From positions 1,054,001 to 1,118,000 of the forward strand of contig NZ_VFPA01000003.1 of NCBI RefSeq assembly GCF_006716445.1: a stretch of 64,000 bases of DNA, given 5' to 3'. Positions 40,722 to 49,353 of this stretch are shown here, piece by piece. Made by a program: the position numbers and the translations under genes. This DNA comes from Pseudonocardia kunmingensis (GTDB lineage Bacteria > Actinomycetota > Actinomycetes > Mycobacteriales > Pseudonocardiaceae). The notes under the pieces were generated by a model. That model did not search any database and was not told the origin of the DNA. It saw only the letters and a program-made list of their open reading frames with translations. Each line of letters begins with the position of its first letter. Position 1 is the first letter of the stretch.

Positions 40722-42685
40722 ACGAAGCGGATCCGGAGCCCGGGCCGCGAGGCGGGGCCAGTACGACGAATACCGCCGAGAGCGGGGCAACGGTCGGGAT
40801 CCAGGCCGAGAACGTACACAACTCGAACATCTACATCGTGCCGCCGGACGCCACCCCACAACGCAAGTACGTGGTCGGCGTCAACTACCTGAACGGCGGG
40901 GTGCCAGGAGAGGCCCGCCGATTGATCGACGAAGCCATCGCGAGCGGCTACGACACCAGCGAAGTGCGGTTCCACCTGGTGCTGGCCCTGCTCAGCAAGC
41001 GCTCGGAGCGCGACCTCACGGACGAGGATCGCGAGCGGGTTGCCCTGATGTCGAATCGGCCATCGCACGCCGAGGTCGACGAATGGGCGAACGCCTTGGC
41101 AGTGATCCGCGACCTGCTGAACCACATGCGCGCCCCGCAGGTCGATCCGGATCCGGTGCTCGCAGAACTCGCCGCGCTGCCGCCCGTCCAGCACGGGAAG
41201 ATCCTCCGGCATCTCGATCTCATGCTCACCGGCGTCCTGAAGGACCGCCTGTGGGTCGAAGCGCGCGGGGCGGCCGAGCACAGCCGGCTGGACCACGACC
41301 GTTCCGGGCGGGTGTGGGCGTACTTCCAGCCGACGCCGGCGTCGCCGAGGGCGCGCGTGCCCGACGACGACCCGCTCACGCTCGGCGAATGGTGTCGAGC
41401 CGTCGTCGCAGTCGCGGTGTTCGCGGTCGCGTTCAGCCGGCTCGGCTACGTGGTGCTCGCTGACTCGTCGCCGCTGCCGATGCTCTCCCTGCTGCTGGTG
41501 GTGGCGGCAGGTGTCATCGGCGTTTACGCCGGCTCAGTGTGGTGCCACCATTCCGCACGGCTCGCCGAGAAGGAGTGGGAGCACGCGAACGCGCGCAGCG
41601 TGCGTGCACCGGAGCAAGGGTTCGCGCGGCGGGTCGAGCACCGGTTCCAGCACTACTCCCACAAGTACGCACCGCCGGAACCCGATCTCGAGCGCTGGCT
41701 CACCGAGACCGCCGGCATACGCAGCACGCTGCGCGACGAGATCGCCGACCTCTATCAGGGAGTTGACCGGGTCACCGAGGTCGACTGGCTAACCCGGTAT
41801 CTCATCAGGGACATTCGCGACAAGTGGAAGAACGGGACGCTGCACGAGTACCGCGAGCAGTACCGCACGTCCGGCTCGGTCATCGCGTCCTGCTTGGTCT
41901 CGGCTGCCGCGCTTATCCCCGCCGGGATCACCGTCGTGATCACCGCGGTACACGTCGATCCGTTTTTCTCGGCGCTCGCCGCGCCGCTTGCTCTGGTAAG
42001 CGGGTGGGCAGCCGGCGCAGCCGTGCTGAAACTCGTCAACCGACGCCGTCGCCTCGCGGAAAACAATCAGGAACACACCGAGGCCCTCGCGGCGCGCAGA
42101 GCGGAGCACCGGCGCTGGCAGGAGAAGGTGAAGCAGACGCGCCCGTCGGAGGAGGAGATGGAGCGCTGGCTCGACTGCGACCGGAAGCTCTTCCTCGATG
42201 CCGCACTGGGCATGTACCAGCTGGCCTGGCGGGACATCATCGCCCATGCGTTGCTGGAGGGTCCGGCGAGGCCGTACCGGCGGGCGCGGGAGAACAACGG
42301 TCCGTGGCGATATTCGAAGTACGACTTTCACCTGTTCCTGATCACACGTTACGGGGTCCGCGAGGTCGGTGCCGAGCTCAACTTCCTGGAGGCGACGACC
42401 CACGGTCAGGATCGCAACAACTTCAGGTTCGACGCGGTCTCCTCCGTACGGGTCACGATCGACAGCCAGGCACGCCACGTCTTGGAGCTCACTTTGACAA
42501 ACGGGCCCGCCCGCACCTTTCGCATCGCCGACCCATCCCCTGGCTCCGCGGACGAATCAGACGGCGCGGACGACTCCACCGAACTCGATCTCGATGCGGC
42601 TGGATTCTTCCATGCCCTGCATGTCCTAGAGGCGATCGCTGCCGAAGGCAGAGGCTGGATCGACCGCGGCGGCATCGCATCCTGA
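40718..42685 (+). CDS. Four-TM protein with N-terminal RHIM-like motif, unknown function
   Basis: The 655-residue protein starts with GTG overlapping the previous stop. Residues 22-39 (SGATVGIQAENVHNSNIY) repeat the motif of the upstream phosphorylase-like protein. A helical region beginning YVVGVNYLNGGVPGEARRLI follows (about 51-105). Two pairs of membrane helices lie at about 228-247 with 254-275 and 387-411 with 414-437, separated by a charged cytoplasmic region. The last 200 residues contain a coiled coil and a beta-rich end (FRFDAVSSVRVTIDSQ, VLELTLTNGPARTFRI). I know no named family for the whole. The design suggests a membrane partner activated through the shared motif. Confidence 0.75.
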   Translation: MNEADPEPGPRGGASTTNTAESGATVGIQAENVHNSNIYIVPPDATPQRKYVVGVNYLNGGVPGEARRLIDEAIASGYDTSEVRFHLVLALLSKRSERDLTDEDRERVALMSNRPSHAEVDEWANALAVIRDLLNHMRAPQVDPDPVLAELAALPPVQHGKILRHLDLMLTGVLKDRLWVEARGAAEHSRLDHDRSGRVWAYFQPTPASPRARVPDDDPLTLGEWCRAVVAVAVFAVAFSRLGYVVLADSSPLPMLSLLLVVAAGVIGVYAGSVWCHHSARLAEKEWEHANARSVRAPEQGFARRVEHRFQHYSHKYAPPEPDLERWLTETAGIRSTLRDEIADLYQGVDRVTEVDWLTRYLIRDIRDKWKNGTLHEYREQYRTSGSVIASCLVSAAALIPAGITVVITAVHVDPFFSALAAPLALVSGWAAGAAVLKLVNRRRRLAENNQEHTEALAARRAEHRRWQEKVKQTRPSEEEMERWLDCDRKLFLDAALGMYQLAWRDIIAHALLEGPARPYRRARENNGPWRYSKYDFHLFLITRYGVREVGAELNFLEATTHGQDRNNFRFDAVSSVRVTIDSQARHVLELTLTNGPARTFRIADPSPGSADESDGADDSTELDLDAAGFFHALHVLEAIAAEGRGWIDRGGIAS

Positions 42686-42711
42686 CCCGCTGCTCGTGCT
42701 GCAGCAGGTCA
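42683..42711 (+). terminator. Hairpin after the Nudix-phosphorylase operon
   Basis: TGAC...CTGCT (from 42683) pairs with AGCAG...GTCA (to 42711) around CGTGCTGC, with a small internal bulge. It begins at the stop codon of the membrane protein gene. There is no U-tract. Confidence 0.4.
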
Positions 42712-42730
42712 CCGATGCTGCGCAGGAGGG

Positions 42731-42993
42731 TTTGTGATCGAACGCGGCAAGATCTCCGTAGAAGGAGGTCTTCGCACGTTCACCATGAGATGCTGGGTGA
42801 CCTCTTCGAGAACCTGGCAGGTACAAATGCCGAACCATCAACTTCCGAACCGGGGGCGTGACATGCCCAGCAACGCGGCCGCCTCGGTCGGCGTGACCTC
42901 CGCACCGCCGCGAGCCACCGCGATCTCCTGACCACGGGCACGCGCATCGCTCAGCCGCGACACCAAGTCGGCATTCTCCCGCGACAGCGACAT
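42731..42993 (-). pseudogene. Decayed helix-turn-helix antitoxin
   Basis: On the minus strand an ATG at 42993 opens a frame reading LSRENADLVSRLSDARAR, then VTPTEAAALLGMSRPRF before a stop at 42838. In another frame downstream the C-terminal pattern TSFYGDLAAFDHK follows. Joined, they resemble excisionase-type HTH antitoxins that end in a D-L-x-A-F motif. At least one frameshift is needed, and no toxin gene is next to it. Confidence 0.55.
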
Positions 42994-43386
42994 GATTTCC
43001 ACATCAGCACTCTGTAGTAGTCCGTGGCCTGCCGCTTCGTGCTATCGTCCTTCCCTATGAACCCCCGCCAGTCGCGAGGGTGCTACACGGAGGTGTTCGA
43101 TCCCCCCTCGGACACCACCGCGTAGCATCCCTGCTACTTCCCACGTGCAAGTGCTCAAGTGCACGTGAACACGCCTCCGCTGCACCCACCCGCAGCCCTC
43201 GACCGGCTCCTCGGTACCGGGGTTCCGCAGCGGGCAACACGTCGCACCGACCGGACCAGCCCGGCACTCCCGTGGACGGCGTGACGCCGGGGCGCCGCGT
43301 CTCCGCTGCGTTGCTCCCGGTCGGGCGCGACCGCGGTCCGAGGCGAGGTGCAGGGGGCTCGGACTCCAGCTGTATCGTCCCGGCTC
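42994..43386. other. Intergenic region with right copy of the 15-nt repeat
   Basis: No gene is recognised. The repeat at 43101-43115 lies here in GTGTTCGATCCCCCCTCGGA. A TATCGT at about 43371 may be the -10 box of the next gene, ten bases before its GTG. Confidence 0.35.
43101..43115 (+). repeat. 15-nt repeat, right copy
   Basis: TCCCCCCTCGGACAC, identical to 35684-35698. Here it is followed by CACC, so GTTCGATC and CACCA give an even more tRNA-3'-end-like appearance, but no complete cloverleaf can be drawn. Confidence 0.4.
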
Positions 43387-43812
43387 GTGAGGCGTCTCCC
43401 AGCTGCTCACCGCGTGCGCCTCGCGGCGCAGCGGTGGGGTGTGTGGACCGTCCTCGCGCTGCTCGTCGCGCTGCCGGCCATCGCGTGCCACGCCGCGGCC
43501 ACATCAGCGGCCACTCATCACGAACCGGCTCCCGTCGCTGCAGCGTCCTGCCACGGGCAGCCGGGACACGACGTGCTCTGCGCACAGGGCATCCCCGCGG
43601 CGGCTCCGCAGAGCGTGCGCCAGGCGCGCTGCGACGACCTGCGCGACGTGCTCGGGCCCGTCCTCGCCGCCTTGGCGCTCACCGCGGGAACCCTCGTGAC
43701 GCTGCGGTTGGCCGCGATGTTCGCCCTGCGCATCGGGCCGCCGCCGTGGGCCCCTCGTCGACTCGTCACCGGGCAGGACCAGCTCGTCGCCATCGGCGTC
43801 AGCCGCATCTGA
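43387..43812 (+). CDS. Small membrane protein of unknown function, thiol-redox locus
   Basis: The 141-residue product (GTG 43387; GTG 43348 is an alternative) has two hydrophobic segments (about 13-34, VWTVLALLVALPAIACHAAA, and 90-115) separated by a loop with Cys and His residues (SCHGQPGHDVLCAQ, ARCDDL). It precedes the DsbA-like and VKOR-like genes in the same direction. I do not recognise the family. Cysteines in the extracytoplasmic loop would make it a plausible substrate or partner of those enzymes. Confidence 0.5.
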   Translation: MRRLPAAHRVRLAAQRWGVWTVLALLVALPAIACHAAATSAATHHEPAPVAAASCHGQPGHDVLCAQGIPAAAPQSVRQARCDDLRDVLGPVLAALALTAGTLVTLRLAAMFALRIGPPPWAPRRLVTGQDQLVAIGVSRI

Positions 43813-43924
43813 TCGTTCTCCGGCACCCGGGCCGCCCCGCGGCCCGGCTCCGTCCTGTCCGCCTGCCCCAGGACGCGGCACGCCCCTCGACGCTGCCGCT
43901 GCCCGAGAACCCCCGAGAGGCATC

Positions 43925-44596
43925 ATGTCCAGGAACCTCAAGGCCACGATCACCGCCGTGCTCGTCGCCGCCGCCACGCTGATCCTCCTGCTGTTCCTCA
44001 ACCGACCGGACGCACCCGAAGCGTCCGACCGCGCAGTGCCCGTCGACGCAGCAGCCGTTCCGGCCGAGCTGCTCGTCCGCGACGACAGCCACCGCCTGTC
44101 GACCGCCCCCGACGGCCGGGTGACGTTCGTCGAGTTCCTCGACTTCGAGTGCGAGGCGTGCCGGGCGGCCTACCCCGCCGTGGAGCAGCTGCGCAGCGAG
44201 TACGCGGGCCGCGTCACGTTCGTCGCGCGGTACTTCCCGGTCGCCGGCCATTTCAACGCGGAGAACGCCGCGGTGGCGGTGGAGGCCGCCGCTCAGCAGG
44301 GGCAGTTCGAGCAGATGTACCAGCGCATGTTCGAGACCCAGACCGGCTGGGGTGAGCAGCAGGTGTCCCACGCACCGCTGTTCCGGCAGTTCGCGGCCGA
44401 CCTCGGCCTCGACATGGACGCCTACGACCGTGCCGTCGCCGACCCGGCCACGCTCGAGCGGGTCCGCTCCGACCAGCGCGACGGCCAGGCGGCCGGGGTC
44501 CAGGGCACGCCGACGTTCTTCCTCGACGGCGAGCGCCTCCAGCCCCGTTCCGTGGACGACCTGAGGGCTGCGCTGGACACGGCCCTCGCCCGGTAG
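43925..44596 (+). CDS. DsbA-family thiol:disulfide oxidoreductase, membrane anchored
   Basis: The 223-residue protein has an N-terminal membrane anchor (about 8-27) and a thioredoxin-fold DsbA domain. The active site is FECEACRAAYP near residue 74, a C-E-A-C form. The cis-Pro motif GVQGTPTFFLDG near 193 and the helical insertion are in the expected places. It oxidises or isomerises disulfides outside the membrane. The VKOR-like gene follows after 16 bases and probably re-oxidises it. Confidence 0.92.
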   Translation: MSRNLKATITAVLVAAATLILLLFLNRPDAPEASDRAVPVDAAAVPAELLVRDDSHRLSTAPDGRVTFVEFLDFECEACRAAYPAVEQLRSEYAGRVTFVARYFPVAGHFNAENAAVAVEAAAQQGQFEQMYQRMFETQTGWGEQQVSHAPLFRQFAADLGLDMDAYDRAVADPATLERVRSDQRDGQAAGVQGTPTFFLDGERLQPRSVDDLRAALDTALAR

Positions 44597-44612
44597 ACGG
44601 CGAGGAGCAGCC

Positions 44613-45269
44613 GTGACACGCACCCGCACTCGGGCCGCCCCTGCGCCCGGCCCACGCGAGACGGCCGACCTGTTCACCACGTTCCTGACCCGCGTCACCG
44701 GATGGGTGCTGACGGTCGGTGGCGGCGTCGGCACCGCAGCCGCCTTCGCGCTCATCCTCGACCGCATCGCGCTGCTCGAGGATCCCGCGTTCATCCCGAG
44801 CTGCAACATCAGCCCGCTCCTGTCGTGCGGGTCGGTGATGACCTCACCCCAGGCCGAGGCGTTCGGGTTCCCCAACCCGCTGATCGGGCTCGTCGCGTTC
44901 CCGGTCGTGACGACGATCGGCGTGGTCACGCTCGCCGGTGGCGCCGTGCCTCGATGGGTGTGGTTGGGCATGCAGGCCGGCACCCTCGGCGGGCTCGTGT
45001 TCGTGCACTGGCTCATCGCCCAGAGCCTGTACGTGATCGGCACCTTGTGCCCGTACTGCATGGCGGTCTGGGTGGTCACGATCGCGGTGTTCTGCTACAC
45101 GACCCTGCACAACCTGCGGTCGGGCCGGCTGCCGGTGCCCCCCGCGTGGCGGCGCGCCACATCCGGGCTCGCCACGTACCACGGTCTGCTCGTGACGTCG
45201 TGGCTCCTCGTGGTCGTCGCGCTGATCGCCGCCCGCTTCTGGCCCTACTGGACCGGGCTCCTCGGGTGA
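44613..45269 (+). CDS. Vitamin K epoxide reductase-family protein
   Basis: The 218-residue protein has five hydrophobic segments. The two VKOR cysteine motifs are present: CNISPLLSCGSVM (about 64-76) and CPYC (about 147-150). The Ser/Asn between them and the F-G-F-P-N-P motif fit bacterial VKOR homologues, which pass electrons from DsbA to quinone. It replaces DsbB in actinobacteria. Its stop overlaps the next GTG. Confidence 0.93.
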   Translation: MTRTRTRAAPAPGPRETADLFTTFLTRVTGWVLTVGGGVGTAAAFALILDRIALLEDPAFIPSCNISPLLSCGSVMTSPQAEAFGFPNPLIGLVAFPVVTTIGVVTLAGGAVPRWVWLGMQAGTLGGLVFVHWLIAQSLYVIGTLCPYCMAVWVVTIAVFCYTTLHNLRSGRLPVPPAWRRATSGLATYHGLLVTSWLLVVVALIAARFWPYWTGLLG

Positions 45270-46387
45270 GCCGTGGGCGGCATTCCGCCGAAGCCGTCGG
45301 CGTGCACCACCGAGGTGAGACCGGCATCCGCCACGCCGCCACCGTCGAGACCCACCGCACGCGGCGCCGCCCACCGCGGCAGGCGACGACCCCGCAGGCG
45401 CACCGCGGCTACCGCCCGCACGTCCACCCGCCCCCGCAGCCGGCACCTCCAGCTCGTCCGGGTCGCGTGCTCCACCACGAGCAGAGCCCGCGCGTCGCCC
45501 ACCCCCGCACTGCACCCCGGCCCGCGCCGCGGCGCCCCGCCGTTGCCGGCGACCCGGCATCCCGACCGGCACCCCCAGGACGCGGAGCAGCACGGCCGCA
45601 ACCCGCGCCACCTTCCCGGCCCGCAACGGCGCCGCCGCTGCCCTCCCCGGACGCGATGGCACGCAACCGCGCGACCGTGGCGGCAGTGGCGATCGGAGCC
45701 GCCATCGCAGCAGGAGAGTCGCTCCTCCCCGGCCCGGACGCGCCCGCAGCCCCGGTCCTGACCAGTGCTCTCCTCCCAGTGGCAACCGCGCAGCCGACGA
45801 CCTCGGAAGCCCCCGCGAACGCCGACGGAAGCCGCCCGTCGTCGGCGTTCGCAGCCCGCGCCGACCTGGACCCCGGGATGCAGGTCGAGGTCCAGAACCT
45901 CGTCAAGGCGGTCGAGATCGGGGAACGGCTCGCCCGCCGCGCAGCGATCATCAACGCCGCACTCGCCGACGGAGCTCCGCAGGCCGCGCTCGTCGGCGAC
46001 ACCGCAGTGGTGCGCCCGGTGGCGGGTCGCCTGACCTCGGCCGTCGGACCGCGCTGGGGCAGGAGCCACAACGGCCTCGACATCGCCAACAGGATCGGCA
46101 CGCCGGTCTTCGCCGTCACCGACGGCGTCGTGGTGGAGTCCGGGCCGGCGTCGGGCTTCGGGCTGTGGGTCGTCATCCGCCACGACGACGGGACGAAGTT
46201 GGTCTACGGCCACATCAACCAGACCTTCGTCCGCGTCGGGGAACGCGTCTCCGCCGGCGAACAGATCGCCGAGGTCGGCAACCGCGGCTTCTCCACCGGC
46301 CCGCACCTGCACCTCGAGATCTGGGACCGCTCCGGAACCAAGGTGGACCCCGCCACCTGGCTCAGACGCCGCGGCCTGGACGTCTGA
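45266..46387 (+). CDS. M23-family peptidase (LytM-like)
   Basis: The 373-residue frame starts with GTG overlapping the VKOR stop as GTGA; an ATG at 45656 is a shorter alternative that would begin just before the hydrophobic segment. The N-terminal 130 residues are Pro/Arg/His-rich and probably cytoplasmic. A membrane segment follows (about 134-152), then a coiled stretch. The M23 domain (about 255-365) has the zinc motif HNGLDIA and HLHLEIWD. These enzymes cut peptide bridges in the wall or are regulators of such enzymes. The coupling to redox genes is unusual. Confidence 0.82.
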   Translation: MSRGRHSAEAVGVHHRGETGIRHAATVETHRTRRRPPRQATTPQAHRGYRPHVHPPPQPAPPARPGRVLHHEQSPRVAHPRTAPRPAPRRPAVAGDPASRPAPPGRGAARPQPAPPSRPATAPPLPSPDAMARNRATVAAVAIGAAIAAGESLLPGPDAPAAPVLTSALLPVATAQPTTSEAPANADGSRPSSAFAARADLDPGMQVEVQNLVKAVEIGERLARRAAIINAALADGAPQAALVGDTAVVRPVAGRLTSAVGPRWGRSHNGLDIANRIGTPVFAVTDGVVVESGPASGFGLWVVIRHDDGTKLVYGHINQTFVRVGERVSAGEQIAEVGNRGFSTGPHLHLEIWDRSGTKVDPATWLRRRGLDV

Positions 46388-46408
46388 CCCACCGGGTCGG
46401 CCGGATGA

Positions 46409-47839
46409 TCAGGAGGCCGCGCCGCCCGAGAGCAGCGGCAGGATGGACCCGCCGGCGATGCCGAGCAGCACGGCGGCGGCCGCGCAGACGTAGGCGGTCC
46501 CGGCCGGCCACGCACCCGCGGGCTGCAGAGCCGCGGGCGACGCCTGGTCCTGGGCGGTGCGGAAGGCGGGGGCGACCCAGCGCAGGTAGTAGAAGACGCT
46601 GGCCACCGTGTTGACGACGGCCAGGACCGCGAGCCACGCGAACCCGCCGTCGATGGCGGCGGTGAAGACGGTGAGCTTGCCGAGGAACACCGCGGTCGGC
46701 GGGGTGCCGATCAGCCCGAGCAGGCAGACGACCAGCGCCGCCGCGAGTGCGGGCCGGCGCCCTGCCATTCCGCGGTAGTCGTCGAGGGCGCGGGCCCGCG
46801 GCAGCTCGGCGACCACGGCGAACGCTCCGAGGTTCGTGACGGCGTACCCGGCGAGGTAGAACAGCAGGGCCGGCTGGGCCAGCTCCGCGCGACCCGCCAC
46901 GGCGACGACCATGAGCAGGTAGCCGACCTGGCTGATCGTCGAGTACGCGAGCAGCCGCTGCACCGTGGTCTGGAAGAACGCCGCCAGGTTGCCCAGCGTC
47001 ATCGACACGGCGGCGAGGACCGCCACGAGCAACGGCCAGTCGAGCGCGTCGGCCGGGATCGCGACGAGCAACAACCGGTACGCGGCGACGAGGCCACCGA
47101 TCTTCGGGATCGTCGTGACGATCGCGGCGACCGCGGGCGGCGTCCCGTCGGTGACGTCGGGCACCCAGAAGTGCCCCGGAACGGCACCGATCTTGAACAG
47201 CAACCCCGCGAGCACGGCGACCAGCCCCACACCGGCCGCGGCCACCGGCGCGGTGGTGAGGCCCTCGCGCAGCGGGCCGTAGGCGGTGGAGCGGCCGACG
47301 CCGTAGAGGATCGCGGTGCCGGTGAGCATGGCGACACCGAGGAACGCCCCGGACAGGTAGTACTTCATCGCCGCTTCGGTGCTCAGCGCGCGCTTGTCCC
47401 AGCCGGCGAGGGCGTAGAACGGGATGCTGGCGAGCAGGAACGCGGCGAACAGCAACAACAGGTCGTTCGCGCCGCCGAGCAGGACCGTGCCCAGGGCGCC
47501 GAGCTGCAGCAGGACCACGAACTCGGTCTCGCGGCGGTGCCCGGCCGTGGCGTCGACGGACAGGGCGAGCGCCACCAGCACCGCGACGAGCACGATGGCG
47601 CGCGTCGCGTGGGTGAGGGTGTCGACGGCGTAGCTGGTGCCGAACACGACCTCGTCGGGGCGCGTGGCCGCGGCGGCGGTGGCGGCCAGCCCGGCGAGCG
47701 CTGCCGCGGCGGCCAGCGCCCGCACCAGCCACTGGCGGTGCCGCGGCAGCCACGCGCCGAGCAGCAGCCCGAACACCGCGGCGCCGAGCAGCAGCAGCTC
47801 CGGGACCAGTGCCCCGGGGTTCTCGTTCATTCCGGTCAT
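46409..47839 (-). CDS. nuoN: NADH-quinone oxidoreductase subunit N
   Basis: The 476-residue protein has about fourteen membrane segments and belongs to the Mrp antiporter-like subunits. The loop-helix Lys and Glu of the proton channel are in place (KYYLSGAF, the FKIGAVPGHFWVPDV segment near 213, GKLTVF near 390). The GHFWVPDVTDG motif is typical of NuoN. It is the last gene of an eight-gene NDH-1-type set, with its start overlapping the nuoM stop. Confidence 0.92.
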   Translation of the reverse strand: MTGMNENPGALVPELLLLGAAVFGLLLGAWLPRHRQWLVRALAAAAALAGLAATAAAATRPDEVVFGTSYAVDTLTHATRAIVLVAVLVALALSVDATAGHRRETEFVVLLQLGALGTVLLGGANDLLLLFAAFLLASIPFYALAGWDKRALSTEAAMKYYLSGAFLGVAMLTGTAILYGVGRSTAYGPLREGLTTAPVAAAGVGLVAVLAGLLFKIGAVPGHFWVPDVTDGTPPAVAAIVTTIPKIGGLVAAYRLLLVAIPADALDWPLLVAVLAAVSMTLGNLAAFFQTTVQRLLAYSTISQVGYLLMVVAVAGRAELAQPALLFYLAGYAVTNLGAFAVVAELPRARALDDYRGMAGRRPALAAALVVCLLGLIGTPPTAVFLGKLTVFTAAIDGGFAWLAVLAVVNTVASVFYYLRWVAPAFRTAQDQASPAALQPAGAWPAGTAYVCAAAAVLLGIAGGSILPLLSGGAAS

Positions 47840-49353
47840 CGCGCGACGAGCTCCACGAGCGCGCGCGAGGCCGGCTCGATGACGTCGAGCAGGAACCGGG
47901 GCAGCACCCCGATCACCGTGGCCAGCGCCAGCAGCGGGACGATCGCGGCGAGCTCACTGCGGTACAGGTCGGCGAACGGGCGTGGGCTGCCGGGCGCGTC
48001 CGGGACGCGCAGCGGGCCGAGGAACAGCCGCTGCAGGGCCAGCAGGAAGAGTCCGGCGGTGATCAGGATGCCGAGCACGGCGAGCGCGGTGGGCACCGGC
48101 GCGGCCGACAGGGCGCCGGTGAAGATCTGGAACTCCGCGATGAACCCGGCGAACCCCGGCAGCCCCAGCGAGGCGAACGCGGCCACGGCGAACACCCCGG
48201 CGAACACGGGCGTGCGCGCCGCGAGCCCGGAGTAGGCGGCCATCTCGTAGGTGCGCCCCCGGTCGTAGAGCACGCCGCTGAGCAGGAACAGCGCACCGGT
48301 GATCAGTCCGTGGGCGACCATCTGAGTCACCGCGCCGGTCGTGGCCAGCTGCCGCGCCTGCTCGTCGGTGCCGGCGAGGATCCCGGCCGCTCCCACCCCG
48401 AGGACCACGTACCCCATGTGGTTCACCGAGGTGTAGGCGATCATCCGCTTGAGGTCGGTCTGCGCCAGCGCCACCAGCGCCCCGTAGAGCACCGACACGA
48501 CGCCGACGACGACCGCGACCACCGCGTACTGGCGCCAGGTGTCGGGCAGGATCGGCATCGCGATCCGGACGAACCCGTAGGTGCCCATCTTCAGCAGGAT
48601 CGCGGCGAGGATCGCCGAACCCGTCGCGGGAGCCTCGGTGTGTGCCGGGGGCAGCCAGGTGTGGAACGGCACCGTCGGCGTCTTCACGGCCAGGCCGACA
48701 CCGATCGCGAGCAGCGCGAGCGCCGCGTACATCCCGCCGCCCGCCAGCGGGTTCGCGGCGATCAGCTCGACGATGTCGAACGTGTGCGGCTGCGCCGCGA
48801 GGTACAGCAGGATGAACCCGAGCAGCAGCGCCAGCGACCCGAGGAACGTGTAGAGGAAGAACTTCAACGCGGCCGCGCGGGCCCGTTCACCGTGCCCCCA
48901 GCCGGCGATGATGAAGTACATGAACACGATCGACAGGTCGAAGAACAGGAAGAACAGGATCAGGTCGAGCGCCACGAACAGGCCGAGGCAGACGGCCTGC
49001 AGGCCGAGGAACAGCGCCACGTAGGCCTTGACCCGGCGGGTCTCCCGCAGCGCGAACACCGCACAGGCGAGGAAGAGCACCGCCGTCAGCGCGACCAGCG
49101 GTAGCGACAGGCCGTCCACACCGACGTGGTAGGAGATCCCGACGGTGGGCATCCACGCGGCCCGCTCCTCGAACTGGAACCCGCCCCCGGGCGCCAGCCG
49201 GAGCCACACCGCCACCACCAGCGCCAGGTCGACCGCGCTGACCGCGACCCAGGTGCCGGTGAACACCTTCCGGGGAGCGGTGGCCGGCACCAGCAGCAGC
49301 ACCGCGGCCGCCACCGCGGGCAGGAACACGATCACCGACAACACGACGTTCAC
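47836..49353 (-). CDS. nuoM: NADH-quinone oxidoreductase subunit M
   Basis: The 505-residue protein starts with GTG at 49353, overlapping the nuoL stop. It has about fourteen membrane segments, including YHVGVDGLSLPLV, the KTPTVPFHTWLPPAHTEAP motif of proton-pumping antiporter subunits and LKMGTYGFVRIAMP. These are typical of NuoM. Neighbours overlap at both ends. Confidence 0.94.
   Translation of the reverse strand: MNVVLSVIVFLPAVAAAVLLLVPATAPRKVFTGTWVAVSAVDLALVVAVWLRLAPGGGFQFEERAAWMPTVGISYHVGVDGLSLPLVALTAVLFLACAVFALRETRRVKAYVALFLGLQAVCLGLFVALDLILFFLFFDLSIVFMYFIIAGWGHGERARAAALKFFLYTFLGSLALLLGFILLYLAAQPHTFDIVELIAANPLAGGGMYAALALLAIGVGLAVKTPTVPFHTWLPPAHTEAPATGSAILAAILLKMGTYGFVRIAMPILPDTWRQYAVVAVVVGVVSVLYGALVALAQTDLKRMIAYTSVNHMGYVVLGVGAAGILAGTDEQARQLATTGAVTQMVAHGLITGALFLLSGVLYDRGRTYEMAAYSGLAARTPVFAGVFAVAAFASLGLPGFAGFIAEFQIFTGALSAAPVPTALAVLGILITAGLFLLALQRLFLGPLRVPDAPGSPRPFADLYRSELAAIVPLLALATVIGVLPRFLLDVIEPASRALVELVAR

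Noticed and set aside
43040..43120. tRNA or tmRNA 3' end as a functional gene
   Set aside because: CACCA follows GTTCGATCCCCCC, but no cloverleaf or tmRNA fold can be drawn upstream.
47171..49104. Long plus-strand frames opposite nuoN and nuoM
   Set aside because: Products are Gln/Glu/Arg-rich antisense translations of membrane protein genes with no start signals.
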